This document shows positions 25,527 through 33,588 of a stretch of DNA of 64,000 bases, piece after piece. A model generated the notes under the pieces. The model did no database searches. It had not been told where the DNA came from and worked only from the letters and a program-made list of their open reading frames with translations. This DNA comes from Bacteroidia bacterium. Lineage in GTDB: Bacteria > Bacteroidota > Bacteroidia > Cytophagales > Cyclobacteriaceae. The DNA lies in assembly GCA_030432655.1 (NCBI GenBank), contig JAUILA010000003.1, positions 124,001 through 188,000 on the forward strand. The letters run 5' to 3'. Position numbers and translations under genes: made by a program. Every line of letters starts with the position of its first letter. Position 1 is the stretch's first letter.

Positions 25527-26108
25527 ATGAATGCTTTACCTCTCGTTTTTACTATAATCATTGTGCTTGCCCTCACTTTCAAATCAGAAGCGCAAGCTTC
25601 TGCTGATAGTGATCAAACTGAAAAGAACAAGGTGCTGGCACAAAACTTCTATCGCGACCTGTGGTTTTCCGACAACACCGACCGGTACGATCAATATGTT
25701 GCCGATGAATATGTGGTGCATGATATATTCGATCGAAAAGGTGTTACTGAGTCTGGGGTCGAACAAAAAAATATCGCAGACTTATTCTGGGACAACGGAA
25801 CATTGGAAGGAGCAATTGACTATCAAATCGCTGAAGGCGACCTGGTTGCAACGAGATGGACGGTCGATTATATACCATCCACCTTATTCGGGAGAATCTT
25901 TATGGGTAACACCGAAATCAGCATTATTAATGTCCTTCGTATCAGGGACGGCAAGATTGTCGAGTTTTGGAATCACCGTCACGACATTGAAACGCCTCAA
26001 ACATTGCGCTTTACCCTGAAAGGTCTTTTATTCGGGCTTGCAATTGCGCTGATACCTGCAATCATTGCGATCAGGTTACGACGAAAACTCCGCAATATAC
26101 AGTCATGA
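25527..26108 (+). CDS. Membrane-anchored SnoaL/NTF2-like protein
   Basis: 193 residues from the ATG at 25527. An N-terminal signal or anchor (MNALPLVFTIIIVLALTF) is followed by a SnoaL-type cone domain at about 35-150 (NFYRDLWFSDNTDRYDQYVADEYVVHD ... INVLRIRDGKIVEFWNHRHD, the usual strand pair of the family). A C-terminal helix (GLLFGLAIALIPAIIAI) and a basic end anchor it again. SnoaL proteins are normally soluble. The stop overlaps the next gene (ATGA), a multi-spanning membrane protein, so the two probably work together. Substrate unknown. Confidence 0.8.
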   Translation: MNALPLVFTIIIVLALTFKSEAQASADSDQTEKNKVLAQNFYRDLWFSDNTDRYDQYVADEYVVHDIFDRKGVTESGVEQKNIADLFWDNGTLEGAIDYQIAEGDLVATRWTVDYIPSTLFGRIFMGNTEISIINVLRIRDGKIVEFWNHRHDIETPQTLRFTLKGLLFGLAIALIPAIIAIRLRRKLRNIQS

Positions 26109-26695
26109 AAATAGTCAAATACCTCTGGGTTGCCGGTAACATACTGATCACCATTGTAATATTGTACTTTATCCCGCTGGAGAGCAAGATTCCCGGAACC
26201 GAGCCCTCGGTTCGCTACGGGTTTATCAATGAGCACTGGGACCAGTTTAATTTTATGTGGCGTTCTGAATTATTAATCGTTGGCATGCTGACCGTGGCCT
26301 CCGTCTTTTTTGCCGCCAGATTCAAAACACCGGGCTGGGCACTGGTAGCCACAGGGCAGCTCATTCTCACCACGATGTACCCGGTGCTCCTTGGAGGATA
26401 CCACGATACCTCCGTCGAATTATACACACTTGCTTATGAGGTCTCAGCGGAGATTTTCCTTGTCAGCAGTCTTTTTCTGTTTCCCGGATTTGCCTTAATC
26501 CATTGGGAATCGGCGCATATGAAAGACTACTTCAGATATACCATGACCGGATTGGGCGGCCTGATCACCATTGCTTTCCTGCTGGGATTTCTGGAGATAC
26601 TGAGCCTTGGTCAGGTAATGACGACAGGACCCGTAATCATCATCCTTTACCTGGCAAATGCCTGGATGATGTTCAGATTGAAGAATGATCAATAG
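26105..26695 (+). CDS. Multi-spanning membrane protein, function unknown
   Basis: 196 residues with about six transmembrane helices (for example YLWVAGNILITIVILYF, LLIVGMLTVASVFFA, TMTGLGGLITIAFLLGFLEIL, GPVIIILYLANAWMMF). Soluble connections contain HWDQFNFMWRSE and HWESAHMKD. I do not recognise the family with certainty. Translation is probably coupled to the membrane-anchored SnoaL gene by the four-base overlap. Confidence 0.75.
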   Translation: MKIVKYLWVAGNILITIVILYFIPLESKIPGTEPSVRYGFINEHWDQFNFMWRSELLIVGMLTVASVFFAARFKTPGWALVATGQLILTTMYPVLLGGYHDTSVELYTLAYEVSAEIFLVSSLFLFPGFALIHWESAHMKDYFRYTMTGLGGLITIAFLLGFLEILSLGQVMTTGPVIIILYLANAWMMFRLKNDQ

Positions 26696-26715
26696 AAATG
26701 TGCTGACTTGATACG

Positions 26716-27144
26716 CTATTTCTGGAATTGTTCTTCCATCTGATCATACTCAGAAAGTATTCGATCAGCAGCAAACAGATGATAAATCCCGGATGCCAGG
26801 AAGCCCAGTAAAACTACCCGGATGATGATGCCAATGAACCCGATCTTGTCGAAATTCAAAAAATCAATCAGTGAGGCTGATAACAATACAACAAAGGCAA
26901 TGATAAGGGGAACGAGCGGATTTTTCCGGGACAACAGCCCCAGCATGATCATTACCAGGCTCACGCAGGTAACAAACAGCGTGGAAATGAAGGAATCCGC
27001 CTGTAGCAGCCCGAATACAAGGTAAGCCGAACCGATATAAAACAGCAGGCGCGATGCCCGCCTGGTCTTATCCGCTGCAAGCTCCTTTTTCAGCTTCAAT
27101 CCGAGCAATTTATCTTTTATGTCCTCTCTTGTCATGCCAGACAC
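26716..27144 (-). CDS. Small four-helix membrane protein
   Basis: 142 residues. A charged N-terminus of about 30 residues (TREDIKDKLLGLKLKKELAADK) precedes four hydrophobic segments at about 32-125, then an acidic tail (SEYDQMEEQFQK). No family recognised. It is transcribed convergently to the preceding gene and divergently from the YdbS-like gene. Composition and codon use look native. Confidence 0.65.
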   Translation of the reverse strand: MSGMTREDIKDKLLGLKLKKELAADKTRRASRLLFYIGSAYLVFGLLQADSFISTLFVTCVSLVMIMLGLLSRKNPLVPLIIAFVVLLSASLIDFLNFDKIGFIGIIIRVVLLGFLASGIYHLFAADRILSEYDQMEEQFQK

Positions 27145-27253
27145 TTTTATTTAAAGATAAATCTGAAATTCGCATGACAGGTAACCCTGATAAACGGTAA
27201 TTTAACCTGTTAACCTTACGTAAGATTCTCATGAATTGAACCTATATTTAGAC

Positions 27254-27751
27254 ATGCTCCTTCAAAATATCCCGGTTGAGCCGGAAGAATTACCTCATAT
27301 TGAAGAAACCCCCCATCAGGGACACCCGAAAGTTTTCCGGAAGGAACTGATACTGCTGACATCAATTCCTTTTGTTTTTCTGCTCGCAGGGCCCGTTACC
27401 TTGCTTATTCTGGGCCTGTATCAGTGGGCAGCGGTTATAAGTGCTTTGCTCCTTGCACTTTACGGCCTGGCATTGCTTGCGATTTATAAGAGCTTTCCTG
27501 TCCGCGCTTATGCACTGCGCGAACTGGACATTTCGTACCGGAAAGGCTGGATTTTTTACAGCAACATAACCATTCCATTTGCCCGGATTCAGCACTCGGA
27601 GATCAGCCAGGGCCCGGTAGACAGGATGTTCGGCCTCGTCACGCTTCATATCTATACAGCCGGCGGATCCTCCTCAGACCTCAGTATTCCCGGACTTCCG
27701 CGGGATGAAGCGCAGCGCCTCAGAGATTATGTCGCCCGGTTCCATGAATAA
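27254..27751 (+). CDS. Bacterial PH-domain membrane protein, YdbS-like
   Basis: 165 residues from the ATG at 27254; a TTG six codons earlier is possible. Two transmembrane helices (LLTSIPFVFLLAGPVTLLILGLY and AVISALLLALYGLALLAI) are followed by a bPH_2 domain (YRKGWIFYSNITIPFARIQHSEISQGPVDRMFGLVTLHIYTAG). It overlaps the YdbT-like gene by eight bases. In other bacteria the YdbS/YdbT pair are membrane PH proteins of the envelope-stress group; the exact function is not settled. Confidence 0.88.
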   Translation: MLLQNIPVEPEELPHIEETPHQGHPKVFRKELILLTSIPFVFLLAGPVTLLILGLYQWAAVISALLLALYGLALLAIYKSFPVRAYALRELDISYRKGWIFYSNITIPFARIQHSEISQGPVDRMFGLVTLHIYTAGGSSSDLSIPGLPRDEAQRLRDYVARFHE

Positions 27752-29243
27752 CCAAAGTGATTTCAACACGCCTCAACGGCAAAGCCTTATTGGTGTTGTC
27801 GTTTATTTACTCAGAAATGCCCGGGTAATAGTATCACTGATCATTGTGGTAATCGCGGTTGGACGGGAAGATCCGCTTATTTTTACCCTGATGGTTGCGG
27901 GTATTTTCGCCGCCATCGGGCTAACTGCATGGATATCCTGGTTGCAGTACCGGAATTTCACATTTCATGTGGAAAATGACGAGTTGGTGATTCACCGGGG
28001 TGTATTGGTGAAGGACCGTAAAAATATCCCCCTAAACCGGATCCAGTCGGTTCATATTGAACAAAACATAATTCAACAGGCCCTCGGGGTAGTCGGACTG
28101 AAAATCGACTCCGCCGGTTCATCAGAAAAAGAACTGGAGATTGCCGCTCTCAAGGAACCGGTTGCTCGTGCTTTCAGGGATTTACTGAAACATAAGCCGG
28201 CGCAATCCACGGAGGAGTCCTCTGCAAAACAGGAAACACAGGAAGATGCAGCATCAAGGGAGCTTGTTAGTCTGTCCCCGGTTGATTTACTGAAAGTCGG
28301 GCTTACGGAAAACCATATCCGAAATGGCCTGGTGGCCCTGCTCGTGGTATACGGCTACTCCTTTCAGTATTATGAATATGTAGAGGATTATCTGAACGAT
28401 GAGTTTGGTGATTATATGGAGAATGTTCCGGCACAACTGCTCCGGGCCGGGCTCGCACTGGTCATTGCCGCTATTATCACGTTCATTGTAGTAAGTATTA
28501 TAATATCGCTGATACGAACGGTACTTACCTTCTATAATTTCCGGGCTTCGATACAGGGAGAAGTGGTAGAAATCAGAAGCGGATTATTGAAAAAGAATGA
28601 GTACCGCATTCCTGTGAAAAAGATCCAGTTCCTGAAATGGAATTCAAATCCGCTCCGGAAATTACTGGGGTTTCAAACGGTGCGGATCTACCAGGCGGAG
28701 CCGGGTAAACCGCAGAAAAAAAAGAAACGCGTCGAGATACCTGCGTGCTACCCTGAGCAGTCGGTACAGCTGGAAAAACTGGTCTATGACCGGAAAATTG
28801 AAGAAGGTTTTTCTCCGGTTAAGGCAGACCATTTAGCCTACACACGCTTTTACACAATGATATTCGGGATTCCCGTGATCATTGCTTCCGTGGTACAGTA
28901 TTTCCTGTACCCATTTTACTGGTACCTGCCTCTATTCCTGCTTCCGCTGATCGTATTTCTGGCATATAAATACGGCAGAAGTATTAAAATTACTTTTCTC
29001 GAAGATCTTGTCATTCTGCAGAAAGGATGGATCTTCCCTAGAAGAACCGTGCTTACCTACTATAAGATCCAGGCCATGCGCTTTTCGGATAATGTAGTTA
29101 TACGAAGAAGAAACCTTGCTCACCTGACATTCCATACCGCGTCAGGATCTGTACGACTCAGGTATATCGACCCGAATACAGTTAAAACTGCCTGTGATTA
29201 CGCAATTTATAAACTTCAGACCACCAGGCGTTCATGGATATAA
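27744..29243 (+). CDS. Triple bacterial PH-domain membrane protein, YdbT-like
   Basis: About 499 residues from the ATG at 27744, which overlaps the YdbS-like stop; an in-frame ATG at 27729 is an alternative. Three repeats of a transmembrane pair plus bPH_2 domain can be read: domain one at about 60-145 (VLVKDRKNIPLNRIQSVHIEQNII), domain two at about 265-350 (LLKKNEYRIPVKKIQFLKW) and domain three at about 420-495 (WIFPRRTVLTYYKIQAM). Five or six helices separate them. The arginine-isoleucine-glutamine core of each repeat is the family signature. It is the partner of the preceding gene. Confidence 0.88.
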   Translation: MNNQSDFNTPQRQSLIGVVVYLLRNARVIVSLIIVVIAVGREDPLIFTLMVAGIFAAIGLTAWISWLQYRNFTFHVENDELVIHRGVLVKDRKNIPLNRIQSVHIEQNIIQQALGVVGLKIDSAGSSEKELEIAALKEPVARAFRDLLKHKPAQSTEESSAKQETQEDAASRELVSLSPVDLLKVGLTENHIRNGLVALLVVYGYSFQYYEYVEDYLNDEFGDYMENVPAQLLRAGLALVIAAIITFIVVSIIISLIRTVLTFYNFRASIQGEVVEIRSGLLKKNEYRIPVKKIQFLKWNSNPLRKLLGFQTVRIYQAEPGKPQKKKKRVEIPACYPEQSVQLEKLVYDRKIEEGFSPVKADHLAYTRFYTMIFGIPVIIASVVQYFLYPFYWYLPLFLLPLIVFLAYKYGRSIKITFLEDLVILQKGWIFPRRTVLTYYKIQAMRFSDNVVIRRRNLAHLTFHTASGSVRLRYIDPNTVKTACDYAIYKLQTTRRSWI

Positions 29244-29260
29244 CGGCAAACCAGTGAATA

Positions 29261-29296
29261 TTGAACTAGGTTTTAAGGTTGGACTTTTTAACTTTG
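29261..29296 (+). promoter_or_regulatory. Candidate promoter for the porin gene
   Basis: TAACTTTG (29289-29296) is a perfect TAnnTTTG -7 box. TTGA at 29261-29264 is a possible -33 box, 24 bases upstream, slightly longer than usual. The leader to the ATG at 29348 would be about 45 bases. Confidence 0.45.
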
Positions 29297-29347
29297 CGGT
29301 AACAATTTGTTAATTCTCGTAAAGATTTCTTAACCTCCGGTGATCTT

Positions 29348-30562
29348 ATGAAAAGGCTACTTCTGCTGGCAGTAATGATGCTGCCGGGTGTGTTATTTGC
29401 GCAGGAACCAGGTGACCAGGATACTCAAACGGATTCATTGATTCAAAATCATATAGCCCGATATTTTAGCTACGGATCACGTGGATTTCAATTCAAAACG
29501 ACTGATAACAAATTTTCACTGCAGATTCAGTCCCGTTTACAATTCAGATATGCCTATCCGAATGACGAAAATCCGATAACTTTTGATGACTTCAGGAATG
29601 AAACCAGGCATGTATTTAAAATTAACCGCGCCCGGCTGAAAGTTGGCGGACACGGTTATAAACCATGGTTAAAATACTATTGGGAGTATGATGTGGCAGC
29701 ATCGGTGCTGCTCGATTTCCGGATCATGATTGAAAAATGGGAATTCCTGAGCTTTAAATTTGGTCAGTGGAAAATTGATTACACCCGGGAGCGTCTGATT
29801 TCTTCCGGCGCTCAGCAAATGATGGACAGGTCCATCCTTAACAGGACGTTTACAATTGACCGTCAACAGGGGATTTCAGTTTATGGCCGCGTGCGGAAAG
29901 GCAAACCGGGAGATTTCAGCTATTCCTTGTCCATGCTCACCGGGTCGGGTCGCGGTAACCGGGAAAACGAAGATGAACACCTGATGTACACGGGAAAAAT
30001 TCACTGGAATGTCCTGGGGCGGGAAACAGAAATGAGTGGCAGTGACCTGTTAAACCGGGAAAAACCGACGCTTACGCTGGCAATGGCTGGCATGACTACC
30101 CGGGGCAGGTTTACGCGGTTCTCAACCTCCGGAGGGGGTCAACTAACAGGATTTGAATTGGGAGATTACCGCATTAATCAACTCATGATCGAATCGGCAT
30201 TCAAATACCGTGGTTTTTCCTGGCAACATGAAACACATAAAAAAGAAATTGAAGACAAAGTGAATCCAGGCACTACAGTACTTACCGGAAGTTATTTCCA
30301 GGCAGGATACTTCTTTCATAATGTGTTCGATTTCGTACCTGAACGTCTTGAAGTGGCATTCCGTTATGCAATACAATCTATTCCCACGACCTCAAGAACA
30401 CTGGTTGATGAAGAAGAACTCGCCCTTGCGATTAATTACTTTTTTGCAGGACATAAAAACAAACTCACGCTGGAGCTGGCAAAATATATTTACGAAAACG
30501 ACGAATTTAATCCTGATGCAGATACGGAACGCATACGGATTCAGTGGGATATATCTTTCTGA
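29348..30562 (+). CDS. OprO/OprP-type outer-membrane porin
   Basis: 404 residues with a signal peptide ending LFAQEPGD. The rest is amphipathic beta strand: FSLQIQSRLQFRYAYP, INRARLKVGGHGYKPWLKYYWEYDV, EFLSFKFGQWKIDYTRERLISSGAQQMMDRSIL and a C-terminal strand RIRIQWDISF ending in phenylalanine, as outer-membrane barrels do. The pattern is that of the phosphate/pyrophosphate-selective porin family, often found in Bacteroidota. It stands alone behind its own promoter; selectivity is inferred from the family only. Confidence 0.88.
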   Translation: MKRLLLLAVMMLPGVLFAQEPGDQDTQTDSLIQNHIARYFSYGSRGFQFKTTDNKFSLQIQSRLQFRYAYPNDENPITFDDFRNETRHVFKINRARLKVGGHGYKPWLKYYWEYDVAASVLLDFRIMIEKWEFLSFKFGQWKIDYTRERLISSGAQQMMDRSILNRTFTIDRQQGISVYGRVRKGKPGDFSYSLSMLTGSGRGNRENEDEHLMYTGKIHWNVLGRETEMSGSDLLNREKPTLTLAMAGMTTRGRFTRFSTSGGGQLTGFELGDYRINQLMIESAFKYRGFSWQHETHKKEIEDKVNPGTTVLTGSYFQAGYFFHNVFDFVPERLEVAFRYAIQSIPTTSRTLVDEEELALAINYFFAGHKNKLTLELAKYIYENDEFNPDADTERIRIQWDISF

Positions 30563-30565
30563 TCA

Positions 30566-31330
30566 TTATTCTCCTACAATTACATTTACTTTATCAACGC
30601 CGGTGTTTCCCGTCTTTGCATTATATGCATAGATAACTATCTCATAATTCCCGGGATCGCTCACCGGAATCCTTCCTGCAAAGGTATTTACCTTTTCCGT
30701 GATCAGCATGGGCACTTCTTTGGCCAGCTCATTATCACGGTAGACCAGTGCCCTTACCTCCAGGTCCTCCGAATTCCATAACCCTCCCTCGCTGATGGTA
30801 CATCCGCACATCATGACAACATTGGCACGTACATCAAGCATTCCCTGGTTTAGCGTAGAAAGACCTATGGCTTCATGCGTCTGGGGTGCCAGTGCATTGA
30901 CCACCATTCCGCTAATTTCAAGGATCAGCCCGTCGCCTTCCACATGTTTGCCCGGCACCATCCACAACTGTGTGGAGGCATGGACCGTAGCTTGCCGCTG
31001 ATTAACGGGTGCCCATACTTCCACCATGATAAATACCGGGTCTTCAATATCCAGCATGGCCAGGAAGCCGGCCGTATTATCGTTGGTGAGCCGGCCGTAA
31101 CGTGCGTGGGGTTGCCGCATGATCACGTCCGTATTGCCCGTACTCCCTGACGTATAACCGGTGGCCAGAATCCGGCCCGAAATAACTTCTGTAACTTTTA
31201 CATAGGCACCACCAATGGAGCTGCCGATGAACTTTGCATCCTTTGCCTTAGCCCGGATCATTAAACGGGTGGGAACTGCATAGGCTGAAACAGAGAATAC
31301 TACAAGAATCAGGATGATGAATTGACGCAT
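30566..31330 (-). CDS. Exported protein of unknown function
   Basis: 254 residues. A signal peptide (MRQFIILILVVFSVSAYA) is followed by two beta-rich halves: about 20-120 (RLMIRAKAKDAKFIGSSIGGAYVKV, ILATGYTSGSTGNTDVIM) and about 125-254, which holds VVMMCGCTI, a possible metal or disulfide site, and ends with an immunoglobulin-like strand series (SDPGNYEIVIYAYNAKTGNTGVDKVNVIVGE). No family recognised. The start codon overlaps the stop of a possible 58-codon gene upstream (TAATG). Confidence 0.7.
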   Translation of the reverse strand: MRQFIILILVVFSVSAYAVPTRLMIRAKAKDAKFIGSSIGGAYVKVTEVISGRILATGYTSGSTGNTDVIMRQPHARYGRLTNDNTAGFLAMLDIEDPVFIMVEVWAPVNQRQATVHASTQLWMVPGKHVEGDGLILEISGMVVNALAPQTHEAIGLSTLNQGMLDVRANVVMMCGCTISEGGLWNSEDLEVRALVYRDNELAKEVPMLITEKVNTFAGRIPVSDPGNYEIVIYAYNAKTGNTGVDKVNVIVGE

Positions 31331-31506
31331 TATTTTTTTAAATTAAAAATAGAGGGATTTATCCCCAAATACAAGGTGATAATGCGCCGGCTGTCGCCTC
31401 TTCGTTTCATTTTGATCCCTTCAAAGGAATATTTTCCCGATTTGGGAATGGATGTTACGCCAAATGCCTCACGCAGCCGATCCGGTTCATACTTTACAAT
31501 TGGCAT
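31330..31506 (-). CDS. Possible small protein upstream of the exported protein
   Basis: A 58-codon reading frame (MPIVKYEPDRLREAFGV ... INPSIFNLKK) whose codon choice resembles the neighbours. Its TAA overlaps the ATG of the next gene by one base (TAATG), which would allow coupled translation. It is rich in charged residues and has no signal or membrane segment. No homologue is recognised and the ribosome site is weak, so it may be chance. It accounts for much of the otherwise empty 31331-31641 stretch. Confidence 0.3.
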   Translation of the reverse strand: MPIVKYEPDRLREAFGVTSIPKSGKYSFEGIKMKRRGDSRRIITLYLGINPSIFNLKK

Positions 31507-31546
31507 GATCTGTGGGTCATTACCTGTAAACCAATCAACCTTGATT

Positions 31547-31639
31547 ATGAATAGTCGTGAAATTACAATCGTTAAATGGATGGTCGGAGCCATCTATGTA
31601 ATTCTGGCAATGGGCATTATTACCTCGCTCCTGATCTGA
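31547..31639 (+). CDS. Possible 30-residue single-helix membrane peptide
   Basis: A short frame starting MNSREITIVKWMVGA, with one hydrophobic helix (VGAIYVILAMGIITSLLI). It ends two bases before the stop of the convergent gene at 31642. Small one-helix proteins are easily missed, but there is no clear ribosome site or promoter. Nothing else was seen in 31507-31641. Confidence 0.25.
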   Translation: MNSREITIVKWMVGAIYVILAMGIITSLLI

Positions 31640-31641
31640 TC

Positions 31642-32289
31642 CTATTTATCCTTCTTAAGGGATTTAAAGAATTTGGCCCAGTTAAAAGGATTAAGCAATG
31701 GATTGGGCCTGGGACCAAAATTATCATTTTGATATTCTACCCAATTATTCAGGTACCAGCTTGAATTCATGGAAGCATCCATTGGGGTAGTCTCTATCAT
31801 CAGGCGTAGCAGTTCATCGTTCAGGTTTTCTTCGTTGACCGATTCACTTAACGGCAGATTCAGCGCAATAACGGCCTCCTTGAGTACCTCTTCAGTTGGA
31901 AATGGCATAATTTCCACCTCATCCAGGTACGTCACGTCGGTAACCAATTCGACAATAATTGTCAGGTTATCCTTGTCCGTTTTCGGTATCTGGTAATACT
32001 GTTTTTCGTAGCCGATGGCGCTGATCACAATTTCGTCGCCTTCCAAGACCGGCATGGAAAAATACCCTACACGATTCGAAGTAGTTCCCCGTCCGGCTTT
32101 CGGAACATAGATATGCACGCCGGGCACACCATTGGTGGTGTCCTCCTCACTTAAAATAATACCCGACAACTGGATAATATTTTTCTTTCCCTGTCCAAAG
32201 GCATTACTCCCTCCCAATACCAATAGGAATACCATTAGAATGACAAGGAAACCAGGTGATTTTCTGAGTATAAGTTGGTATTTCGTCAC
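31642..32289 (-). CDS. Exported CarboxypepD_reg-like domain protein
   Basis: 215 residues with a signal peptide (FLVILMVFLLVLGGSNAFGQ). A single carboxypeptidase-regulatory-like beta-sandwich domain spans about 38-115 (IQLSGIILSEEDTTNGVPGVHIYVPKAGRGTTSNRVGYFSM ... EIVISAIGYEK). The C-terminal 100 residues (EIMPFPTEEVLKEAVIALNLP, WYLNNWVEYQNDNFGPRPNP) are typical of a Bacteroidota family annotated only by that domain. No catalytic part is present. Function unknown. Confidence 0.82.
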   Translation of the reverse strand: MTKYQLILRKSPGFLVILMVFLLVLGGSNAFGQGKKNIIQLSGIILSEEDTTNGVPGVHIYVPKAGRGTTSNRVGYFSMPVLEGDEIVISAIGYEKQYYQIPKTDKDNLTIIVELVTDVTYLDEVEIMPFPTEEVLKEAVIALNLPLSESVNEENLNDELLRLMIETTPMDASMNSSWYLNNWVEYQNDNFGPRPNPLLNPFNWAKFFKSLKKDK

Positions 32290-32440
32290 TGATTCAGCCC
32301 TAATAATTCTTCGAAGATATCAATTGAACGACAATTTTCCATAATTTGTTCGCAATAATTAGCACTCCGCCTATTTTCCGCCCCCCCGGCGAATGCAAAT
32401 CCCGGCCAGCCCATAATTTGTTGTATCTTTACCAGAGGAT

Positions 32441-32824
32441 ATGAGACTTAAAAACTTCAGTTTGTCTTTTGGCTCCCAGATATTTAAAGCCTGCTCTGAT
32501 GAATCAAGGCTGAGGATTCTCCATTTAATTCTCAAGAACAGGGAAATGTGCATCAGTGACCTTGAACAGGTATTGGATTTTACCCAGACAAAGACTTCCC
32601 GGCATTTGATTTATTTAAAGAATTCAGGCATTCTTAATGCCCGGAAACAGGACCAGTGGGTCTTTTATTACCTTAAAGATGAGGTTTTGGACATAATTGA
32701 CCAGATTTTCCAGTTCCTGAAGAAAGACCAGACCCTGAACCGTGATTTTGATACCTACCGAACTATGTACTCCAACCGTGCGTTGGCAGTGAATAAACTG
32801 GAAACGAGAACCTGGCAACGATGA
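32441..32824 (+). CDS. ArsR/SmtB-type winged-helix regulator
   Basis: 127 residues. The helix-turn-helix is in LRILHLILKNREMCISDLEQVLDFTQTKTSRHLIYLKNSGILNARKQDQWVFYYL. It lacks the metal-site cysteine motif of ArsR; one Cys (MCISD) and another near the N-terminus (KACSDES) are present. The stop overlaps the YjjG gene by ATGA. A -7-like box TATCTTTA (32424-32431) lies just nine bases before the ATG, so the leader would be very short. Effector unknown. Confidence 0.88.
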   Translation: MRLKNFSLSFGSQIFKACSDESRLRILHLILKNREMCISDLEQVLDFTQTKTSRHLIYLKNSGILNARKQDQWVFYYLKDEVLDIIDQIFQFLKKDQTLNRDFDTYRTMYSNRALAVNKLETRTWQR

Positions 32825-33516
32825 GCTTGTATGATGCAATATTTTTTGATCTGGACCACACTCTTTGGGATTACGAGACGAATTCGAGGTACACACTTCT
32901 CGAACTTCACGATGAATACAAGCTTCAGGAACGTTACGGCATTTCATCCCGTGATTTTCTTTCATCATTCAATGAGGTAAACCACGGTTTGTGGGACCGC
33001 TACAACAAGCGGGAAATTGACCGGGAAGAAATCCGGTCACAACGTTTCCGGCAGATTTTATTACGTTACTATGTTGAAAACAACGAATTGAGTAATGTGC
33101 TCTCCGATGATTACATTACCCGTTGTCCCACCAAAACGTACCTGTTTCCATATGCCCTGGAAATTCTTGATTACCTCCGGAACAAATATCCGCTGTTCAT
33201 CCTGACCAATGGATTTGATGATGTACAAGAGGTCAAACTTCACCGATCCGAACTGAAGCCCTATTTTCAGGGCGTCATCACTTCCGAAACTACCGGACAC
33301 CGTAAACCGTCCCCTGAGATTTTCCTGCATGCCGTTAAGGAAGCGGGTGTGACTCCCGCCCGTTGCCTGATGATCGGCGACAACCTGATGGCCGATATCC
33401 GCGGAGCCATGGATGCAGGACTGCACGCGGCGTATTTCAACCCCGCCCGAAACCGCCATTCCCTTTCACCCCATTATGAAATCTCCTGCCTCAGCGAGGT
33501 GCGTAATATCCTTTAA
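32821..33516 (+). CDS. YjjG-family HAD nucleotidase
   Basis: 231 residues of the haloacid dehalogenase family. All motifs are seen: I, FFDLDHTLWDYE with the nucleophile Asp near residue 10; II, FILTNGFDDVQ; III, TGHRKPSPEIFLHA with the lysine; IV, LMIGDNLMADIRGA. A helical cap lies between motifs I and II. YjjG-type enzymes dephosphorylate non-canonical pyrimidine nucleotides. It is co-translated with the ArsR-type gene before it, which may control it. Confidence 0.88.
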   Translation: MSLYDAIFFDLDHTLWDYETNSRYTLLELHDEYKLQERYGISSRDFLSSFNEVNHGLWDRYNKREIDREEIRSQRFRQILLRYYVENNELSNVLSDDYITRCPTKTYLFPYALEILDYLRNKYPLFILTNGFDDVQEVKLHRSELKPYFQGVITSETTGHRKPSPEIFLHAVKEAGVTPARCLMIGDNLMADIRGAMDAGLHAAYFNPARNRHSLSPHYEISCLSEVRNIL

Positions 33517-33545
33517 AATCCAATCCGAATTACGTTCAAATGGCG

Positions 33546-33553
33546 TAATTTTG
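33546..33553 (+). promoter_or_regulatory. -7 promoter box before pruA
   Basis: TAATTTTG matches TAnnTTTG exactly, 35 bases before the pruA ATG. No good TTTG was found at -33 distance. Confidence 0.5.
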
Positions 33554-33588
33554 CAGTCAGAAATGTAACACATATAAAGACTGATTTA

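Noticed and set aside
31322-31639. A 105-codon frame on the plus strand
   Set aside because: Its N-terminal two thirds overlap the start of the divergent exported-protein gene and lack protein-like features; only the last 30 codons are kept as a weak candidate.
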